Part shown: in pieces, positions 1 to 8,796 of the stretch
How the letters are laid out: each line of letters opens with the position of its first letter
Position numbering within the stretch: the first letter of the stretch is position 1
Source: a virus
Virus record (IMG/VR): IMGVR_UViG_3300010430_000253
Coordinates: 1 to 36,262 of that record
Length of the DNA stretch: 36,262 bases
Direction: 5' to 3' (one strand)
Made by a program: the position numbers and the translations under genes
Notes under the pieces: generated by a model
Told to the model about the DNA's origin: nothing
The model's database searches: none
Seen by the model: the letters and a program-made list of their open reading frames with translations, nothing else

Positions 1-46
1 CTACTTTAGGTGGGTGTGTCCTGGTTCCTGCTCTGGCAGTTGACAT
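1..46 (-). CDS. Start of a tail-side structural gene (partial)
   Basis: An ATG on the minus strand at 46 is preceded by a strong AAGGAG ribosome site and opens a frame (MSTARAGTRTHPPKV) that runs off the window edge. It begins 10 bases after the stop of the nozzle-like gene, in the same direction, so it is the next gene of the virion operon. Only 15 codons are visible, so no function can be given. Confidence 0.55.
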   Translation of the reverse strand, partial: MSTARAGTRTHPPKV

Positions 47-56
47 TTACTTCTCC

Positions 57-2426
57 TTAAACGGTGACTGAAAGCTCACTCATTGTTGTGGCCATAATTA
101 CTTCCGAAACTCTTTTCGTACTCTTGATGATGGTTTCAAACTTTTCACCTTTGAACCCTCCCGGTAAACGGAAAGCATCGAGTGTCTGAACTATCTTAGT
201 ATGACGTTTCACGTCATCAGAATAAAATTCTACGGTGACTGGGTAGTCATCAGCAATTACTTTAGCAGCTGCCATGTTGACCGCATGCGGTGTAAACACA
301 GGTCGTGACTTCCAGGTGAACTGTAAGTTTGTAGTGCTTTCGTTCCAACGCTCAATCTCATCGCTGATGATCAAGTACAGGATGTCCTCTTCTATATCTT
401 TATACCCACCCGTTGCGTATTGCGCAACGTACTTTACCCCGTCTTCGGGAGCGAACGGATCGATGATAAACGCACGTTGTACGCCTGCACCGTCGTCGTA
501 GAAACACAGGTACTTCTGCTCCCAGTTCATAGCGACGAAAGAAGTCGGCACTAGGGCCTGCCATTGGTCCCTGTTAAAGATACCAGCCGTAGCGTTCGTA
601 GCCCCGTTGCCGCTGATGACGATCAAGCCGTCAGGGCTGGGGTAAGCGATTGCCGTACCGAAGTCGACCATGCCTCGCTTGGAAACACAGGCTTGCTCAA
701 TCTCCAGCTCCACCATCGAAATGGCTGACGGGTCAGAGCCGATAGCCAGGTAGGGCCACCCTTCTGTGACAATAGCTATCGTGTTGCCGAACACACCAAG
801 CCCTACAATGTCATGACCAGTGACTAGCCTGTAGTCGATTGGCCATGCGTGCGGAGCACCAGGTTCGGAGAACGCCAAGGTATTACCGAAAAAGCCTGCC
901 AGAAATCCTGATGGATGCGCTTTTATGCCAATCGTAGCGTCGTTCGGAGGATCGTACAGCTCTGTAGGGATGACTTCGGCAAGATTCGCAGACGGAATAG
1001 CATCGATAAAAGTGTTGCCAGATACCTGGCTCACTACGCCTTCATCTACATACTCATAGAAACCAGTGCCATCAACGCTTATCAAAGAGAAATGGGTCGC
1101 ATCAACCACCTGTATTGCGTAGCTATTACCATTCAATTCATCCATGCCGTGCGTTACCGTGACAGTACCTGCAGTAGGCAGCCCTTGAAAGTCCTTGCTG
1201 TCTGCTCCTAATAAATTGAATACGTCTACGTCCTCGTAGCTGATGACGTACCGCTCGCCGTTAAACGTCTCCCAGTCTGTTCCGGAAGAACTAACCCACC
1301 CAGCTATCTCTACAGTCTGTCCATCCACGAAACCATGTAGCGGAATCCTGACTCTCGTTTCGTCCTCAGCTATACCGGCACCCTTGGCCACAGAAAATAT
1401 GCTTTGAGTAACCGCGCCACTTACGAGCTGACTCGAATAAACAGTGGAATCCACCGGGATCGTAAACCTGTCACTATCAAGGACTGTTATGGTATGCGTC
1501 GTACCATTAAGGTCCTCCCAGTCCGGAGTACCCTGCGATGCACTTACAACGTCTGTGAACGTTACTCTCTTCCCCGTAAAAAAGCCGTGATCGGTTATTC
1601 TGAATGTAGCCGGGTCGTTCTGCGCTGCTGATACGATCAGTGACAGCTCCAGCCCAAGTCCTTCGAATATTGCTTGCTGCCCAGCAGTTAAAGTGTGCGC
1701 AGTTGTAGTTTCTACAACTACAGGGTTTTCCTGGGTGATGCCTTCAATATCAAACGCCGCCTTTATCACTGCCAACTCCGTGAGGAACTGGTAGTTAGTT
1801 GAGCCGGAACTACCCGTGTTCAGGCGATAGACGCGCCTGTATGTTATGTCGTACGCGCCGCTCGGTACTGCGGGCAAACCCTCCAGCCGCACAGTCTGAC
1901 CAGTACGCCACTCCACCTGGTTGCTCGGTGGTGACGGCGGACCTTCTGCACCCCAGCTATTGACGAATGTGCACACGTAGTACCGAGTCTCAGGTACTTC
2001 GTCTTCAACGTCAGCTATGCCTACCAATGTGGCAGAGAAACCCTGCGTTGGAGGTGGTACGTCCAGGTTACGGTAAGCAGATGGAATCCCGCCCGCTCCT
2101 ACCAATGTTGCATCTGTGACACGCAAACCAGGAGGAGCAGCGTCCGGGTCAGCGTAAATTACTCTGCCGTAGATATCATTAGCTACCGGGTAAGGTACCC
2201 AGTCAGTGTCGCTGTAAGCTTCCAGCCATATATTTGCTGCATACCTGTACAACGAAAGAGGATTAACTAGTGTCGTAGGCTGCAGGTTCAGCGGTGCGCG
2301 CATCGACTCCAGTGCTGCCGAGTCCATACGAGCGTTCAATGCTACTTGCGCAGCCCCGTCTGGAATAAGCCGGGGATGTATGCGAGGCAGTTCGCCCCTG
2401 AACCCACCTAGTCTGATGACGGTCAT
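57..2426 (-). CDS. Large virion protein, probable tail nozzle / tail-tube-B-like
   Basis: This 789-residue protein is the largest structural gene of the left arm. It opens with a short segment typical of phage tail-hub proteins (RLGGFRGELPRIHPRLIP), followed by beta-rich repeats. Three or four segments, roughly residues 240-470, resemble each other: each has a hydrophobic turn such as H-G-F-x-x-G-x-x-V, then a 'NG..Y.I..VD...F' strand pair. These look like small immunoglobulin-like or tube-lining domains. It lies directly downstream of two adaptor-type genes, the position of the nozzle (tail tubular B-like) gene in SU10 and T7-like podoviruses. The assignment rests on position, size and fold pattern rather than a diagnostic motif; a stabilisation or tail-needle-hub protein is the alternative. 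Its start is immediately next to the stop of the preceding gene, so translation is probably coupled. Confidence 0.6.
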   Translation of the reverse strand: MTVIRLGGFRGELPRIHPRLIPDGAAQVALNARMDSAALESMRAPLNLQPTTLVNPLSLYRYAANIWLEAYSDTDWVPYPVANDIYGRVIYADPDAAPPGLRVTDATLVGAGGIPSAYRNLDVPPPTQGFSATLVGIADVEDEVPETRYYVCTFVNSWGAEGPPSPPSNQVEWRTGQTVRLEGLPAVPSGAYDITYRRVYRLNTGSSGSTNYQFLTELAVIKAAFDIEGITQENPVVVETTTAHTLTAGQQAIFEGLGLELSLIVSAAQNDPATFRITDHGFFTGKRVTFTDVVSASQGTPDWEDLNGTTHTITVLDSDRFTIPVDSTVYSSQLVSGAVTQSIFSVAKGAGIAEDETRVRIPLHGFVDGQTVEIAGWVSSSGTDWETFNGERYVISYEDVDVFNLLGADSKDFQGLPTAGTVTVTHGMDELNGNSYAIQVVDATHFSLISVDGTGFYEYVDEGVVSQVSGNTFIDAIPSANLAEVIPTELYDPPNDATIGIKAHPSGFLAGFFGNTLAFSEPGAPHAWPIDYRLVTGHDIVGLGVFGNTIAIVTEGWPYLAIGSDPSAISMVELEIEQACVSKRGMVDFGTAIAYPSPDGLIVISGNGATNATAGIFNRDQWQALVPTSFVAMNWEQKYLCFYDDGAGVQRAFIIDPFAPEDGVKYVAQYATGGYKDIEEDILYLIISDEIERWNESTTNLQFTWKSRPVFTPHAVNMAAAKVIADDYPVTVEFYSDDVKRHTKIVQTLDAFRLPGGFKGEKFETIIKSTKRVSEVIMATTMSELSVTV

Positions 2427-3074
2427 TTAGATTCCGCCGTATTTCACTTTGCGTGCTACACCCGTCTCGAACTCCTCCGCTGCCGCAACACGTGCAGAAG
2501 AGAAACTATCCTGGAACAAAAGCAAGTGGTACTGCCCCATACCCGGGTCAGTCCACGGTTTACGTGGGATCAAGTACAAATACGCCAGCGCCCCGTGGAT
2601 GAACTCCTCGTTGAATTTGTTTATTAAAAGATCATCTATGACAGTAGCTGTGAGCAGGGGTTTTACTGCCAGGCGTGTAGTGTACAACTCAGTTGATGTA
2701 CTGGCGGGCGTAGGCACGAGCCGTAGTATGTTGTTACCGTCGCGAATGTACCACTTCGCAGCTATATCGGTTTCACTGCGCCAGTCGCTGGTGTTTGTGT
2801 CCAGCCAACTGTAAGTGCGTGGATGTACTGGTTCACCGCCACCGTTATTCTTCATAGTGACTACGTCTACCAGTTCTGTACTGGCTGGCAATAAAGTTTC
2901 CAAATCCACAGTGGACTCAGTGTCTACCGTAGATATTTGGATGTTAACGCGCCAGGCGAGCGTTTCTTCGCAGAATACCCGTATAGCTCGCAGTAGTTGG
3001 CGCTCAGCTACGAAGGACGGTATACCAGGAATCTCAGCGAGTACGTCAGGTACTAGTGTAGTGATGGCAGCCAT
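2427..3074 (-). CDS. Head-tail adaptor-like protein
   Basis: A 215-residue protein beginning with a helical segment (VPDVLAEIPGIPSFVAERQL), then an amphipathic helix pair with 'RAIRVFCEETLAWR' and a beta-rich middle ending in a conserved-looking 'LYTTRLAVKP' strand. This arrangement is typical of gp4/gp6-like adaptor proteins (SU10 adaptor family), which form a ring under the portal and link it to the tail nozzle. It overlaps the next upstream gene by one base and abuts the nozzle-like gene. Family assignment is from pattern memory and position. Confidence 0.6.
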   Translation of the reverse strand: MAAITTLVPDVLAEIPGIPSFVAERQLLRAIRVFCEETLAWRVNIQISTVDTESTVDLETLLPASTELVDVVTMKNNGGGEPVHPRTYSWLDTNTSDWRSETDIAAKWYIRDGNNILRLVPTPASTSTELYTTRLAVKPLLTATVIDDLLINKFNEEFIHGALAYLYLIPRKPWTDPGMGQYHLLLFQDSFSSARVAAAEEFETGVARKVKYGGI

Positions 3075-3703
3075 TACGATCTCCTGGGTTCTGTAGCTTC
3101 ATCAACCGCTTCTTTATGCCCTATACTGAGCAAGAAAGCCCGGTAGAACGCAGTGGCACGTGAAAGCTCTGCCGAAGCATCCTCCGTGTCCTTACTGAAG
3201 CCACGATATGCGATGTAATCGATGAGTGAATCAGCGTACATATCGCTGATGACTATGTTACCACCAGCAGTGGCGTCACCTGGTTTCGCGTTATACACCA
3301 CCTCGATTGCTTCGCCGCCTGCCTGGGGAGGAAAAAGTTCGAACTCCAACGGGTTACGCTCGTCGTAGAAAAAGTTCTCAGCTATTCCAGTCGTAGCAGC
3401 TCGCCACGTAGCGCTAAGTACGTCGACTATTGCATAATCTGATTGGTGGATAGCAGCGCCGTTACTGACGTTTTTAACCACGTCAACCAGGCGTATACCG
3501 TTATCCGGCAGTGCTTGCACTGTGCCAATTACCGCTGTGATATTGTCTCTTAGTACGTAGACATCTTCAGCTGGGCCTTTAGCAACAGCGCGCTGACCGT
3601 CATTCAGCCATTCAAGTAGCTCGGATTCCTCCCAGCGTACGTGTTCTTCATCATTCAGTAGCGCCGCTGCTCGGTTCAGGATGCTCCGGACTGTCGTTGC
3701 CAT
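3074..3703 (-). CDS. DUF6682-like head-completion/adaptor protein
   Basis: A 209-residue protein. The N-terminus (RSILNRAAALLNDEEHVRW, then 'ELLEWLNDGQRAV') is the helical start seen in phage DUF6682 / gp4-like adaptors. It is followed by a beta-rich section with 'NPLEFELFPPQ' and 'IEVVYNAKPGD', and a C-terminal helix 'DYIAYRGFSKDTEDA'. Such proteins bind the portal ring during head completion. Two adaptor-like genes in tandem fit a podovirus neck built from two rings. It overlaps the previous gene by about 50 bases and the next gene by one. Confidence 0.65.
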   Translation of the reverse strand: MATTVRSILNRAAALLNDEEHVRWEESELLEWLNDGQRAVAKGPAEDVYVLRDNITAVIGTVQALPDNGIRLVDVVKNVSNGAAIHQSDYAIVDVLSATWRAATTGIAENFFYDERNPLEFELFPPQAGGEAIEVVYNAKPGDATAGGNIVISDMYADSLIDYIAYRGFSKDTEDASAELSRATAFYRAFLLSIGHKEAVDEATEPRRS

Positions 3704-4097
3704 CTTGTTCTACCTCATGCATGGCAAGTGCGAACACTTCCTTCGCTTCTCTGCCTGTGAAATCAAAGTCTACTAGGTTTTTAAGTGCTGCGACCTTCGG
3801 ATGCCCCACTGTGGTGAAGTCTGCCGGGTTACCCCGAACAATCAGCTCTTTACACGCCTCAAGCAAGCCAACGGTCACTGTCTCTTCACGGGTCTTGTTC
3901 TCGGGTACCTCCGGTGTCGTTTCCAGCGGCGTCTCGGGTATCAACCCTGCTGCGATAGCAGCATCGAACAACCTGCGTCCAATCTGCCGCGTTTGTCCTG
4001 CTTCGAACACTGAGCACTGTCCGCCGTCCTCTGACACTATGGTGACATCGCGGGGGGAGGTGAACTTAGCCGATGCGGGTCTTGTATCCAGTTCCAT
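3651..4097 (-). CDS. Hypothetical virion-region protein
   Basis: A 148-residue protein. Its start is supported by GGAG six bases upstream of ATG at 4097. The N-terminal half has short beta strands; the C-terminus is acidic and proline-rich (EQDGNDSPEHPEP) and probably disordered. It sits between the capsid gene and the adaptors, where head-completion or capsid-associated proteins are usual, and a terminator separates it from the capsid gene. I do not recognise the family. Confidence 0.6.
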   Translation of the reverse strand: MELDTRPASAKFTSPRDVTIVSEDGGQCSVFEAGQTRQIGRRLFDAAIAAGLIPETPLETTPEVPENKTREETVTVGLLEACKELIVRGNPADFTTVGHPKVAALKNLVDFDFTGREAKEVFALAMHEVEQDGNDSPEHPEPSSGATE

Positions 4098-4110
4098 AAT
4101 AACACTCCAG

Positions 4111-4144
4111 GGTAAAAAGAAGGGCCTACTGTTAGGTAGGCCCT
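4111..4144 (-). terminator. Rho-independent terminator after the capsid gene
   Basis: A 9-bp perfect stem, AGGGCCTAC / GTAGGCCCT (4121-4129 and 4136-4144), has a 6-base loop. Read on the minus strand it is followed by TCTTTTT. It lies 10 bases downstream of the capsid stop and ends the capsid transcript before the adaptor genes, probably incompletely, so adaptors are made at lower levels than capsid. Confidence 0.8.
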
Positions 4145-4154
4145 TGAGTTGGCT

Positions 4155-5252
4155 TTAGATAGCCGTATCTACAACAACCAGGCCAAAGTCAATAGGCGTG
4201 GTACCAGTGTAGATGCTGTTGAACCGAGGTTTCAGCAAGCCGAAGATTTTACCAATCGACACACCGTGCTGGTTACCATAGTCGAACGTGTTCTCGTCCC
4301 AGTACGGCAAGCCAATATCGGCCATGCCCATCGCTTGTGCGCCACAGAACAGCACTCTCTGACCAGTCTCAGCTCCAGCGCCCCAGGTAGATGATGTATG
4401 CACGTGTCGGAACTCGTGAATAATCAAACCATCCTGAGTAATCATGCTGCCGCTGAACAGCGGGTTAGCCGTGCTACGCGGACCTGCGTTCTGCAAGTTA
4501 GCGAGGAACGTCGAAGACTGTTTCAGCTTGGCAATGCCTTGCGGCGACATGAAGACGTGGTAATACTCTGCGCCGCCAGGTCCCTTGATACCACGGATGT
4601 ACTCGTCCTTCATCCATGCTTTCGTCTCGACAAGCATTTCCCAGGTAGGTATATCTGTGTCACGTATAGCTGTGGTGTCACCAGTGGACAAGCCGTTGGT
4701 GGCATCCCACTGACGGAAACGCGCAGTCGACGGAGCCGTTACGTCACTAGCAAAGGCCAGGTCGTTCAGGTTACGTCCAGTCGGGTTGACCGGGCGAAGC
4801 ACATCGCTGTTGTTGTAGGTGTACGCGACACCTGACATGGTAAGGAAAGCCATCTGATCAATGCGATCAGCAAGCCAGTAGGCCAGTACATCTTTCGACG
4901 TACCGCGGAAATTGACAACAGATCGCTGATCAGCCATGCGACCGGCGAGGCGGTTAGCGTTACGCAGCTGGTCAATCGTGATGACCTCGTCGTAAGCCTT
5001 GATGGCCTCTTCGTTGTTCTCCATCGTGTAGTCGCCTACGACGCCGTCCCCTTCCAGGTCCGCAACGAGCGTTAGAACTGCGCGATCACCTTTCTCACTT
5101 TTGGTGAGTTCAGTAATTCGCTGGATCATGCTGTTGGGGCCCTTTCCAGTAAACCGCATTGTAAACGACGCATTGCGAGCCGCAGCCCAGAGGTCACGAG
5201 ACCATACGGTCTTCTCCTCTGTGGTGAGGGCCGTAAAGTTTGTCATCGCCAT
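4155..5252 (-). CDS. Major capsid protein (N4-gp56 / DUF4043-like)
   Basis: A 365-residue HK97-fold coat protein. The opening 'NFTALTTEEKTVWSRDLW', the following 'FTGKGPNSMIQRITELTKSE', the 'GDRAVLTLVADLEGDGVVGD' strand and the 'RMADQRSVVNFR' helix are characteristic of the DUF4043 / N4-gp56 major capsid family. Length fits the family (350-400). Translation starts at ATG 5252 with GGAG eight bases upstream; a second in-frame ATG lies two codons on. It forms its own transcription unit between two terminators (5384-5411 and 4111-4144), which would allow the high expression a coat protein needs. It lies just downstream of the scaffold-like gene, as usual. Confidence 0.88.
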   Translation of the reverse strand: MAMTNFTALTTEEKTVWSRDLWAAARNASFTMRFTGKGPNSMIQRITELTKSEKGDRAVLTLVADLEGDGVVGDYTMENNEEAIKAYDEVITIDQLRNANRLAGRMADQRSVVNFRGTSKDVLAYWLADRIDQMAFLTMSGVAYTYNNSDVLRPVNPTGRNLNDLAFASDVTAPSTARFRQWDATNGLSTGDTTAIRDTDIPTWEMLVETKAWMKDEYIRGIKGPGGAEYYHVFMSPQGIAKLKQSSTFLANLQNAGPRSTANPLFSGSMITQDGLIIHEFRHVHTSSTWGAGAETGQRVLFCGAQAMGMADIGLPYWDENTFDYGNQHGVSIGKIFGLLKPRFNSIYTGTTPIDFGLVVVDTAI

Positions 5253-5380
5253 TAGTAATGCTCCAAAAATTAATAGGTTTGTACGAAAAGTGTAGTTATC
5301 GGACTACTAAACCGAGCAACAGCATATCCCTGCCGAGGGGCCAGGCTCTAACACGGCCTGGTCGCGAATTTAGACTGTAA
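5253..5380 (-). promoter_or_regulatory. Leader region upstream of the capsid gene
   Basis: A gene-free stretch between the terminator of the scaffold transcript and the capsid start. It holds a second hairpin, CCAGGC (5341-5346) / GCCTGG (5356-5361), and AT-rich sequence nearer the gene. Because the upstream transcript ends at 5384-5411, a capsid promoter is expected here, but I could not pick a convincing -35/-10 pair. Confidence 0.4.
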
Positions 5381-5383
5381 CTC

Positions 5384-5411
5384 CAAAAAAAGCGGGGCTT
5401 CAAGCCCCGCT
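5384..5411 (-). terminator. Strong terminator after the scaffold gene
   Basis: The stem AGCGGGGC / GCCCCGCT (5391-5398 and 5404-5411) has loop TTCAA and is perfect over 8 bp. On the minus strand it is followed directly by seven T residues. On the plus strand it is followed by GTCTTTTTC, so it may also stop antisense transcription. It separates the portal/scaffold transcript from the capsid gene. Confidence 0.85.
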
Positions 5412-5433
5412 GTCTTTTTCTACGAAAACAGCT

Positions 5434-6495
5434 TTACAATATGTCGCCGCGTAATCGCCGTTTCGTAGATTCTGGTAAAGCATCAAACTGTTCATCAGAC
5501 ATAGAACTAACGTCTGTTATAGGTTCCTGACTCTCACCTTTAGCCTTGCCCTTGATCTCAGGTGGTTGATTATTAGCAACATCGACCTTCGCTTTCACGT
5601 CAGTGCGTTTGATGTCTACTACGTTGTCAGGGACCTCTTCCGCACCGGTCTTTACCAGGTCGTGCAGTTTCGCAGCGCGCTCAGCAGCTCGTTGCAAAGC
5701 TTCCACCCTAGTAAATCTACCAGACTGTGCATAACCGACGTACAAGTCGATCATCTCCTCGCGGGCGTCGGGGTTATAATTCTCAGCCTGCGTACTGAAC
5801 TGCGGATAATCTTCTTCGATTAAAGCACCAGCTTCCTCGAAACTTACGTCTTCGCGGGACTGGATATCCCCGGACTCCGAGATTTTCTTGGCCTCGGCTA
5901 AAGTTTCTTCGCGTTCAGCCTTCCTGATCTCAGCGCGGAGTGCTGCGTACTTGTCCTGATCGCCTTCCAGTAAGGCATCCATTGCTTCTTTTTCTTTGGT
6001 CGCGTAATCGTAGGGGGGTGCAGGCTCGGGTGCATTTTTCTCCTCAACTATGCCCTCAAGCTGTTTTTCGAGGGTTTCGACTTTCTTCTCCGCCGACTTC
6101 ATGCGGTCGTTAACCTCATCGAAGCGGTCCTTGGGAATCTTCGGGTCGTCGTCCTCTAATACGACTTCTTCTTCGGTTTTTTCTTCTTCGGTTGTTTCGT
6201 CTTTCTCTTCGGCTTCGGCATCTGTCTCGTCCTTAACATCGTCGTCAGAACTCTTTGCATCGGAGTCATCGGAGTCATCGTCATTTACAGCCTCCTCCGC
6301 AGCGTCTCGCTCTGCGAGTAACTCGGCTTCTTCCTCCGTCTCGGGGGGATGTGTCTCCACCGTAGTCGTAGTGTTCTCGTCCTGGATATACTCCATGTCC
6401 GAGAGATCGTCCTCTTCACCACCAATGAACGGATCAGTTAAGACCGGTGCGGTGGTTTCTTTCTGTTTCTCTGCCTTTGCTTTTTTCTTAGCCAT
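5434..6495 (-). CDS. Acidic scaffold-like head assembly protein
   Basis: A 353-residue, extremely acidic protein with a short basic start (KKKAKAEKQKE). Residues about 20-120 are dominated by Asp/Glu/Thr/Ser runs, then comes a predicted coiled coil ('MKSAEKKVETLEKQLEGIVEE'). The middle is helical, and the C-terminus is short and basic (ESTKRRLRGD). This composition and its place between portal and capsid are the signature of phage scaffolding proteins, which drive capsid assembly and then leave or are degraded; the basic tail is where scaffolds usually contact the coat. No protease domain is visible. Its ATG overlaps the portal stop. Function is inferred from composition and order. Confidence 0.75.
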   Translation of the reverse strand: MAKKKAKAEKQKETTAPVLTDPFIGGEEDDLSDMEYIQDENTTTTVETHPPETEEEAELLAERDAAEEAVNDDDSDDSDAKSSDDDVKDETDAEAEEKDETTEEEKTEEEVVLEDDDPKIPKDRFDEVNDRMKSAEKKVETLEKQLEGIVEEKNAPEPAPPYDYATKEKEAMDALLEGDQDKYAALRAEIRKAEREETLAEAKKISESGDIQSREDVSFEEAGALIEEDYPQFSTQAENYNPDAREEMIDLYVGYAQSGRFTRVEALQRAAERAAKLHDLVKTGAEEVPDNVVDIKRTDVKAKVDVANNQPPEIKGKAKGESQEPITDVSSMSDEQFDALPESTKRRLRGDIL

Positions 6496-8615
6496 TACTG
6501 TGCCCTCTGCGGTGTAGCCGGTTTACTCAGTACATCAAGCTCCTTGATGGAATGCTTGGTGCTTTCCTGCATCAGCGTAGTGTCACGCTTGTTACGAGCG
6601 TGGATACCTGCCAACTGCAGCTTGTTGTCGAGATTATCATAGAACATAGCCAGCTGTGCCTGGCGCTCAGCCAGCTTATCCTTGTATTCAAGCGCCAGCT
6701 CCATGGCTGCCAGCTGTGCTTCGCCTTCAAGCTGTTCGGCCTTGGCGAACGCCATCCTCGACCTGCTCTGCAACTCCTGGACCTCGGCTTCGATCTTGCC
6801 AACCTCAAGCTCAGCGGTACGCATCTCAAGCTGCATCTGCTTGGCAGCCAGCTCGATTTCCTCTGGTGTAGGCGGCGCAACACCTTGCAGCGATGCGACG
6901 CGATCTGCGATGGCTTGTTTGTCGTCCAGCGGCGAGTGACGAATCACTACATCGTCAGGGATCATGACGCCAGCCTCGCGCATCTGTAAAGACGTGGCAA
7001 ACTGCATATCCTCAAAGTTGTCACGTGCCGGGCGCGTACCAACGACTATGTCGTACTCACCGAGCGTGACATCGTTGATCAAATCGCCGGCAGCGTTCAC
7101 ACCGTTGATAACAAGCTCCTGGTCTTCTTCGCCAAAGCCGCCGCTACCAAGTGTTACTCGCAGCACACGGGTCTCGGTGTAGAAGTCCTGGATCAACTCC
7201 ATCATCTTCTTGCCGACCATGATACGTGTACGTTTCAACGAGTCGAACGGTACGTCGACCTGTATAAGGCCGCGAGCCTCCAGCTGGTCAAGTGCAACAC
7301 CTGAAACCTCGCGACTCGGCGCGCCAACCAAACCTTCAACACCGGCAATACCTGCTACATTGCCTTGCGACCGCGCCGCGAGCTGATCAAGGCCGGTAGG
7401 CACGGTGTTCGGAGTAATTTTCTCTGGGCGATCGGCACCTTTCTTCACGGCCATGATAAGACCGGTCTCAGCACCACGTTCCTCAAGGTCTTCGGTCGTC
7501 ATGTTTATGAGCGACCCTTCTTCGTATACCCAGCCGGAGTTCGCCGTGGTGTTCACGATGTGGAGCATCTGCGACTCCATCTTGTTGAACTGCTCCTGCG
7601 GCGACAATAACTGTCGTACGATGCCGGATGTCTTGCCCTTACGGAAAAACGGGAAGTACGGGATCACTGTAAAAGTGCGGTACGGACTCCACGAATCATG
7701 CAGCGTTATGCTGTCTGCAGTGGTAACCCAGCGGATACGGCTGCCTACTTTACTAATAATGGACAGACCGGTCTGTTGTGCAATCTTCTTCGCCTGGTCA
7801 TCGGGCAAATCGTCAGGGATACGCTTCATATCACCGACAGTGTTGTCGATGAAGAACCGTACCGTCGCCATACGGCGATACTGGCGTTCGATGATACGCA
7901 CCGAACGTATGGTGATATCGTCCTCGCTGATCGACTGAATGCTGAAATCTTCGTCACCGAAGGTGCGTCGGCCATCGAAACGCACGGAATCTTCGCCGTA
8001 TGTCTCATAAGAAGTCGTCGCTGTCGCTTCAACCTCGTCACGCTTGGATTTTCCGTAGTTTGCCTCGATATCGTCGAGCGTCATCCACCTGGTGGTTATA
8101 ACGCTGTTCCAGTCGTCAGGATCATAGCTCTTGGCGTCAGGGTCGGGCAGCACTTCGTACGGATCAAGCGTACGGGCCTTGATATCGCCCATGATGTTGT
8201 CTTCGAAGTCCATGCGGAAGTCGAAAAAGCCGCGATCAATGACTATACCGTCCTCGAAAACCTCTCTTTCGAGAAATTCGTAGTCGTTATGGTCAAGAAT
8301 CGACTCAGTGAGCCGAGTAATCGCGTCTGCGGTCTCTGCTTTGGCGTCACGGGCGGGCTTAAACACCAAATCAGCTCGTTGCTTAGACTGTTTGCCTAAA
8401 AACGCGTTGACGACCTTCAAAACTTCGTTGATTGTCAGTACTGGACGACCTTCAGCCTCCAGTTTGTTACGGTCGCGCTCGTCCCACTGCTCGCCGAGGT
8501 AGAAATCGTCGCATTTCTTGGCCGTTTCAAGCCATTTGTCGTGGCCGGAGTCACGTGCACGCTGAAAAGCTACCCAGTTCGCCTCTGCGACTGCGTTTTT
8601 ATTCCCTTCATCCAT
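6495..8615 (-). CDS. Portal protein (P22-like)
   Basis: A 706-residue protein, close to P22 portal length (725). The N-terminus 'CDDFYLGEQWDERDRNKLEAEGRP' followed by 'NEVLKVVNAFLGKQSKQR' is characteristic of the P22-type portal family; 'LDPYEVLPDPDAKSYDPDDW' and 'LLSPQEQFNKMESQMLHIVN' are further typical segments. The C-terminal 130 residues are a long helix rich in Glu/Ala/Gln ('EELAAKQMQ' type heptads), comparable to the P22 portal barrel. It forms the dodecameric DNA channel at one capsid vertex and docks terminase. It is followed by the scaffold gene with overlapping stop and start. Confidence 0.9.
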   Translation of the reverse strand: MDEGNKNAVAEANWVAFQRARDSGHDKWLETAKKCDDFYLGEQWDERDRNKLEAEGRPVLTINEVLKVVNAFLGKQSKQRADLVFKPARDAKAETADAITRLTESILDHNDYEFLEREVFEDGIVIDRGFFDFRMDFEDNIMGDIKARTLDPYEVLPDPDAKSYDPDDWNSVITTRWMTLDDIEANYGKSKRDEVEATATTSYETYGEDSVRFDGRRTFGDEDFSIQSISEDDITIRSVRIIERQYRRMATVRFFIDNTVGDMKRIPDDLPDDQAKKIAQQTGLSIISKVGSRIRWVTTADSITLHDSWSPYRTFTVIPYFPFFRKGKTSGIVRQLLSPQEQFNKMESQMLHIVNTTANSGWVYEEGSLINMTTEDLEERGAETGLIMAVKKGADRPEKITPNTVPTGLDQLAARSQGNVAGIAGVEGLVGAPSREVSGVALDQLEARGLIQVDVPFDSLKRTRIMVGKKMMELIQDFYTETRVLRVTLGSGGFGEEDQELVINGVNAAGDLINDVTLGEYDIVVGTRPARDNFEDMQFATSLQMREAGVMIPDDVVIRHSPLDDKQAIADRVASLQGVAPPTPEEIELAAKQMQLEMRTAELEVGKIEAEVQELQSRSRMAFAKAEQLEGEAQLAAMELALEYKDKLAERQAQLAMFYDNLDNKLQLAGIHARNKRDTTLMQESTKHSIKELDVLSKPATPQRAQ

Positions 8616-8621
8616 GAGGTC

Positions 8622-8786
8622 CTACCGATTGACACCTTTGTCTCGCGGTGTACCTTCATTTTTAGTCATCGGCGTCTCTGCGCCACCCTTGAACTTGGTG
8701 CGTTTACCCGTTGAACCGCCGCCCTGGAACTTAGGTTTGCCCTTAGGGCCGCGAGCGTCGGGGTAAAGTACTTTTCCGTGTGGCAT
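8622..8786 (-). CDS. 54-residue basic Gly/Lys-rich protein
   Basis: A short gene between the two beta-rich virion genes and the portal. ATG at 8786 follows a clear GGAG seven bases away, and the stop at 8622 is seven bases from the portal start. The product is basic and low-complexity (ARGPKGKPKFQGGGSTGKR), ending 'TPRDKGVNR'. Phages of this type often carry a small gene just upstream of the portal; its role is unknown. Disordered basic peptides here could bind DNA or capsid, but that is speculation. Confidence 0.65.
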   Translation of the reverse strand: MPHGKVLYPDARGPKGKPKFQGGGSTGKRTKFKGGAETPMTKNEGTPRDKGVNR

Positions 8787-8796
8787 TACTGTTCTC

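Noticed and set aside
6050-6517. A Ser-rich 155-codon plus-strand frame
   Set aside because: It is the complement of the acidic Glu/Asp-rich scaffold gene, and Ser-rich antisense frames are typical of such sequences.
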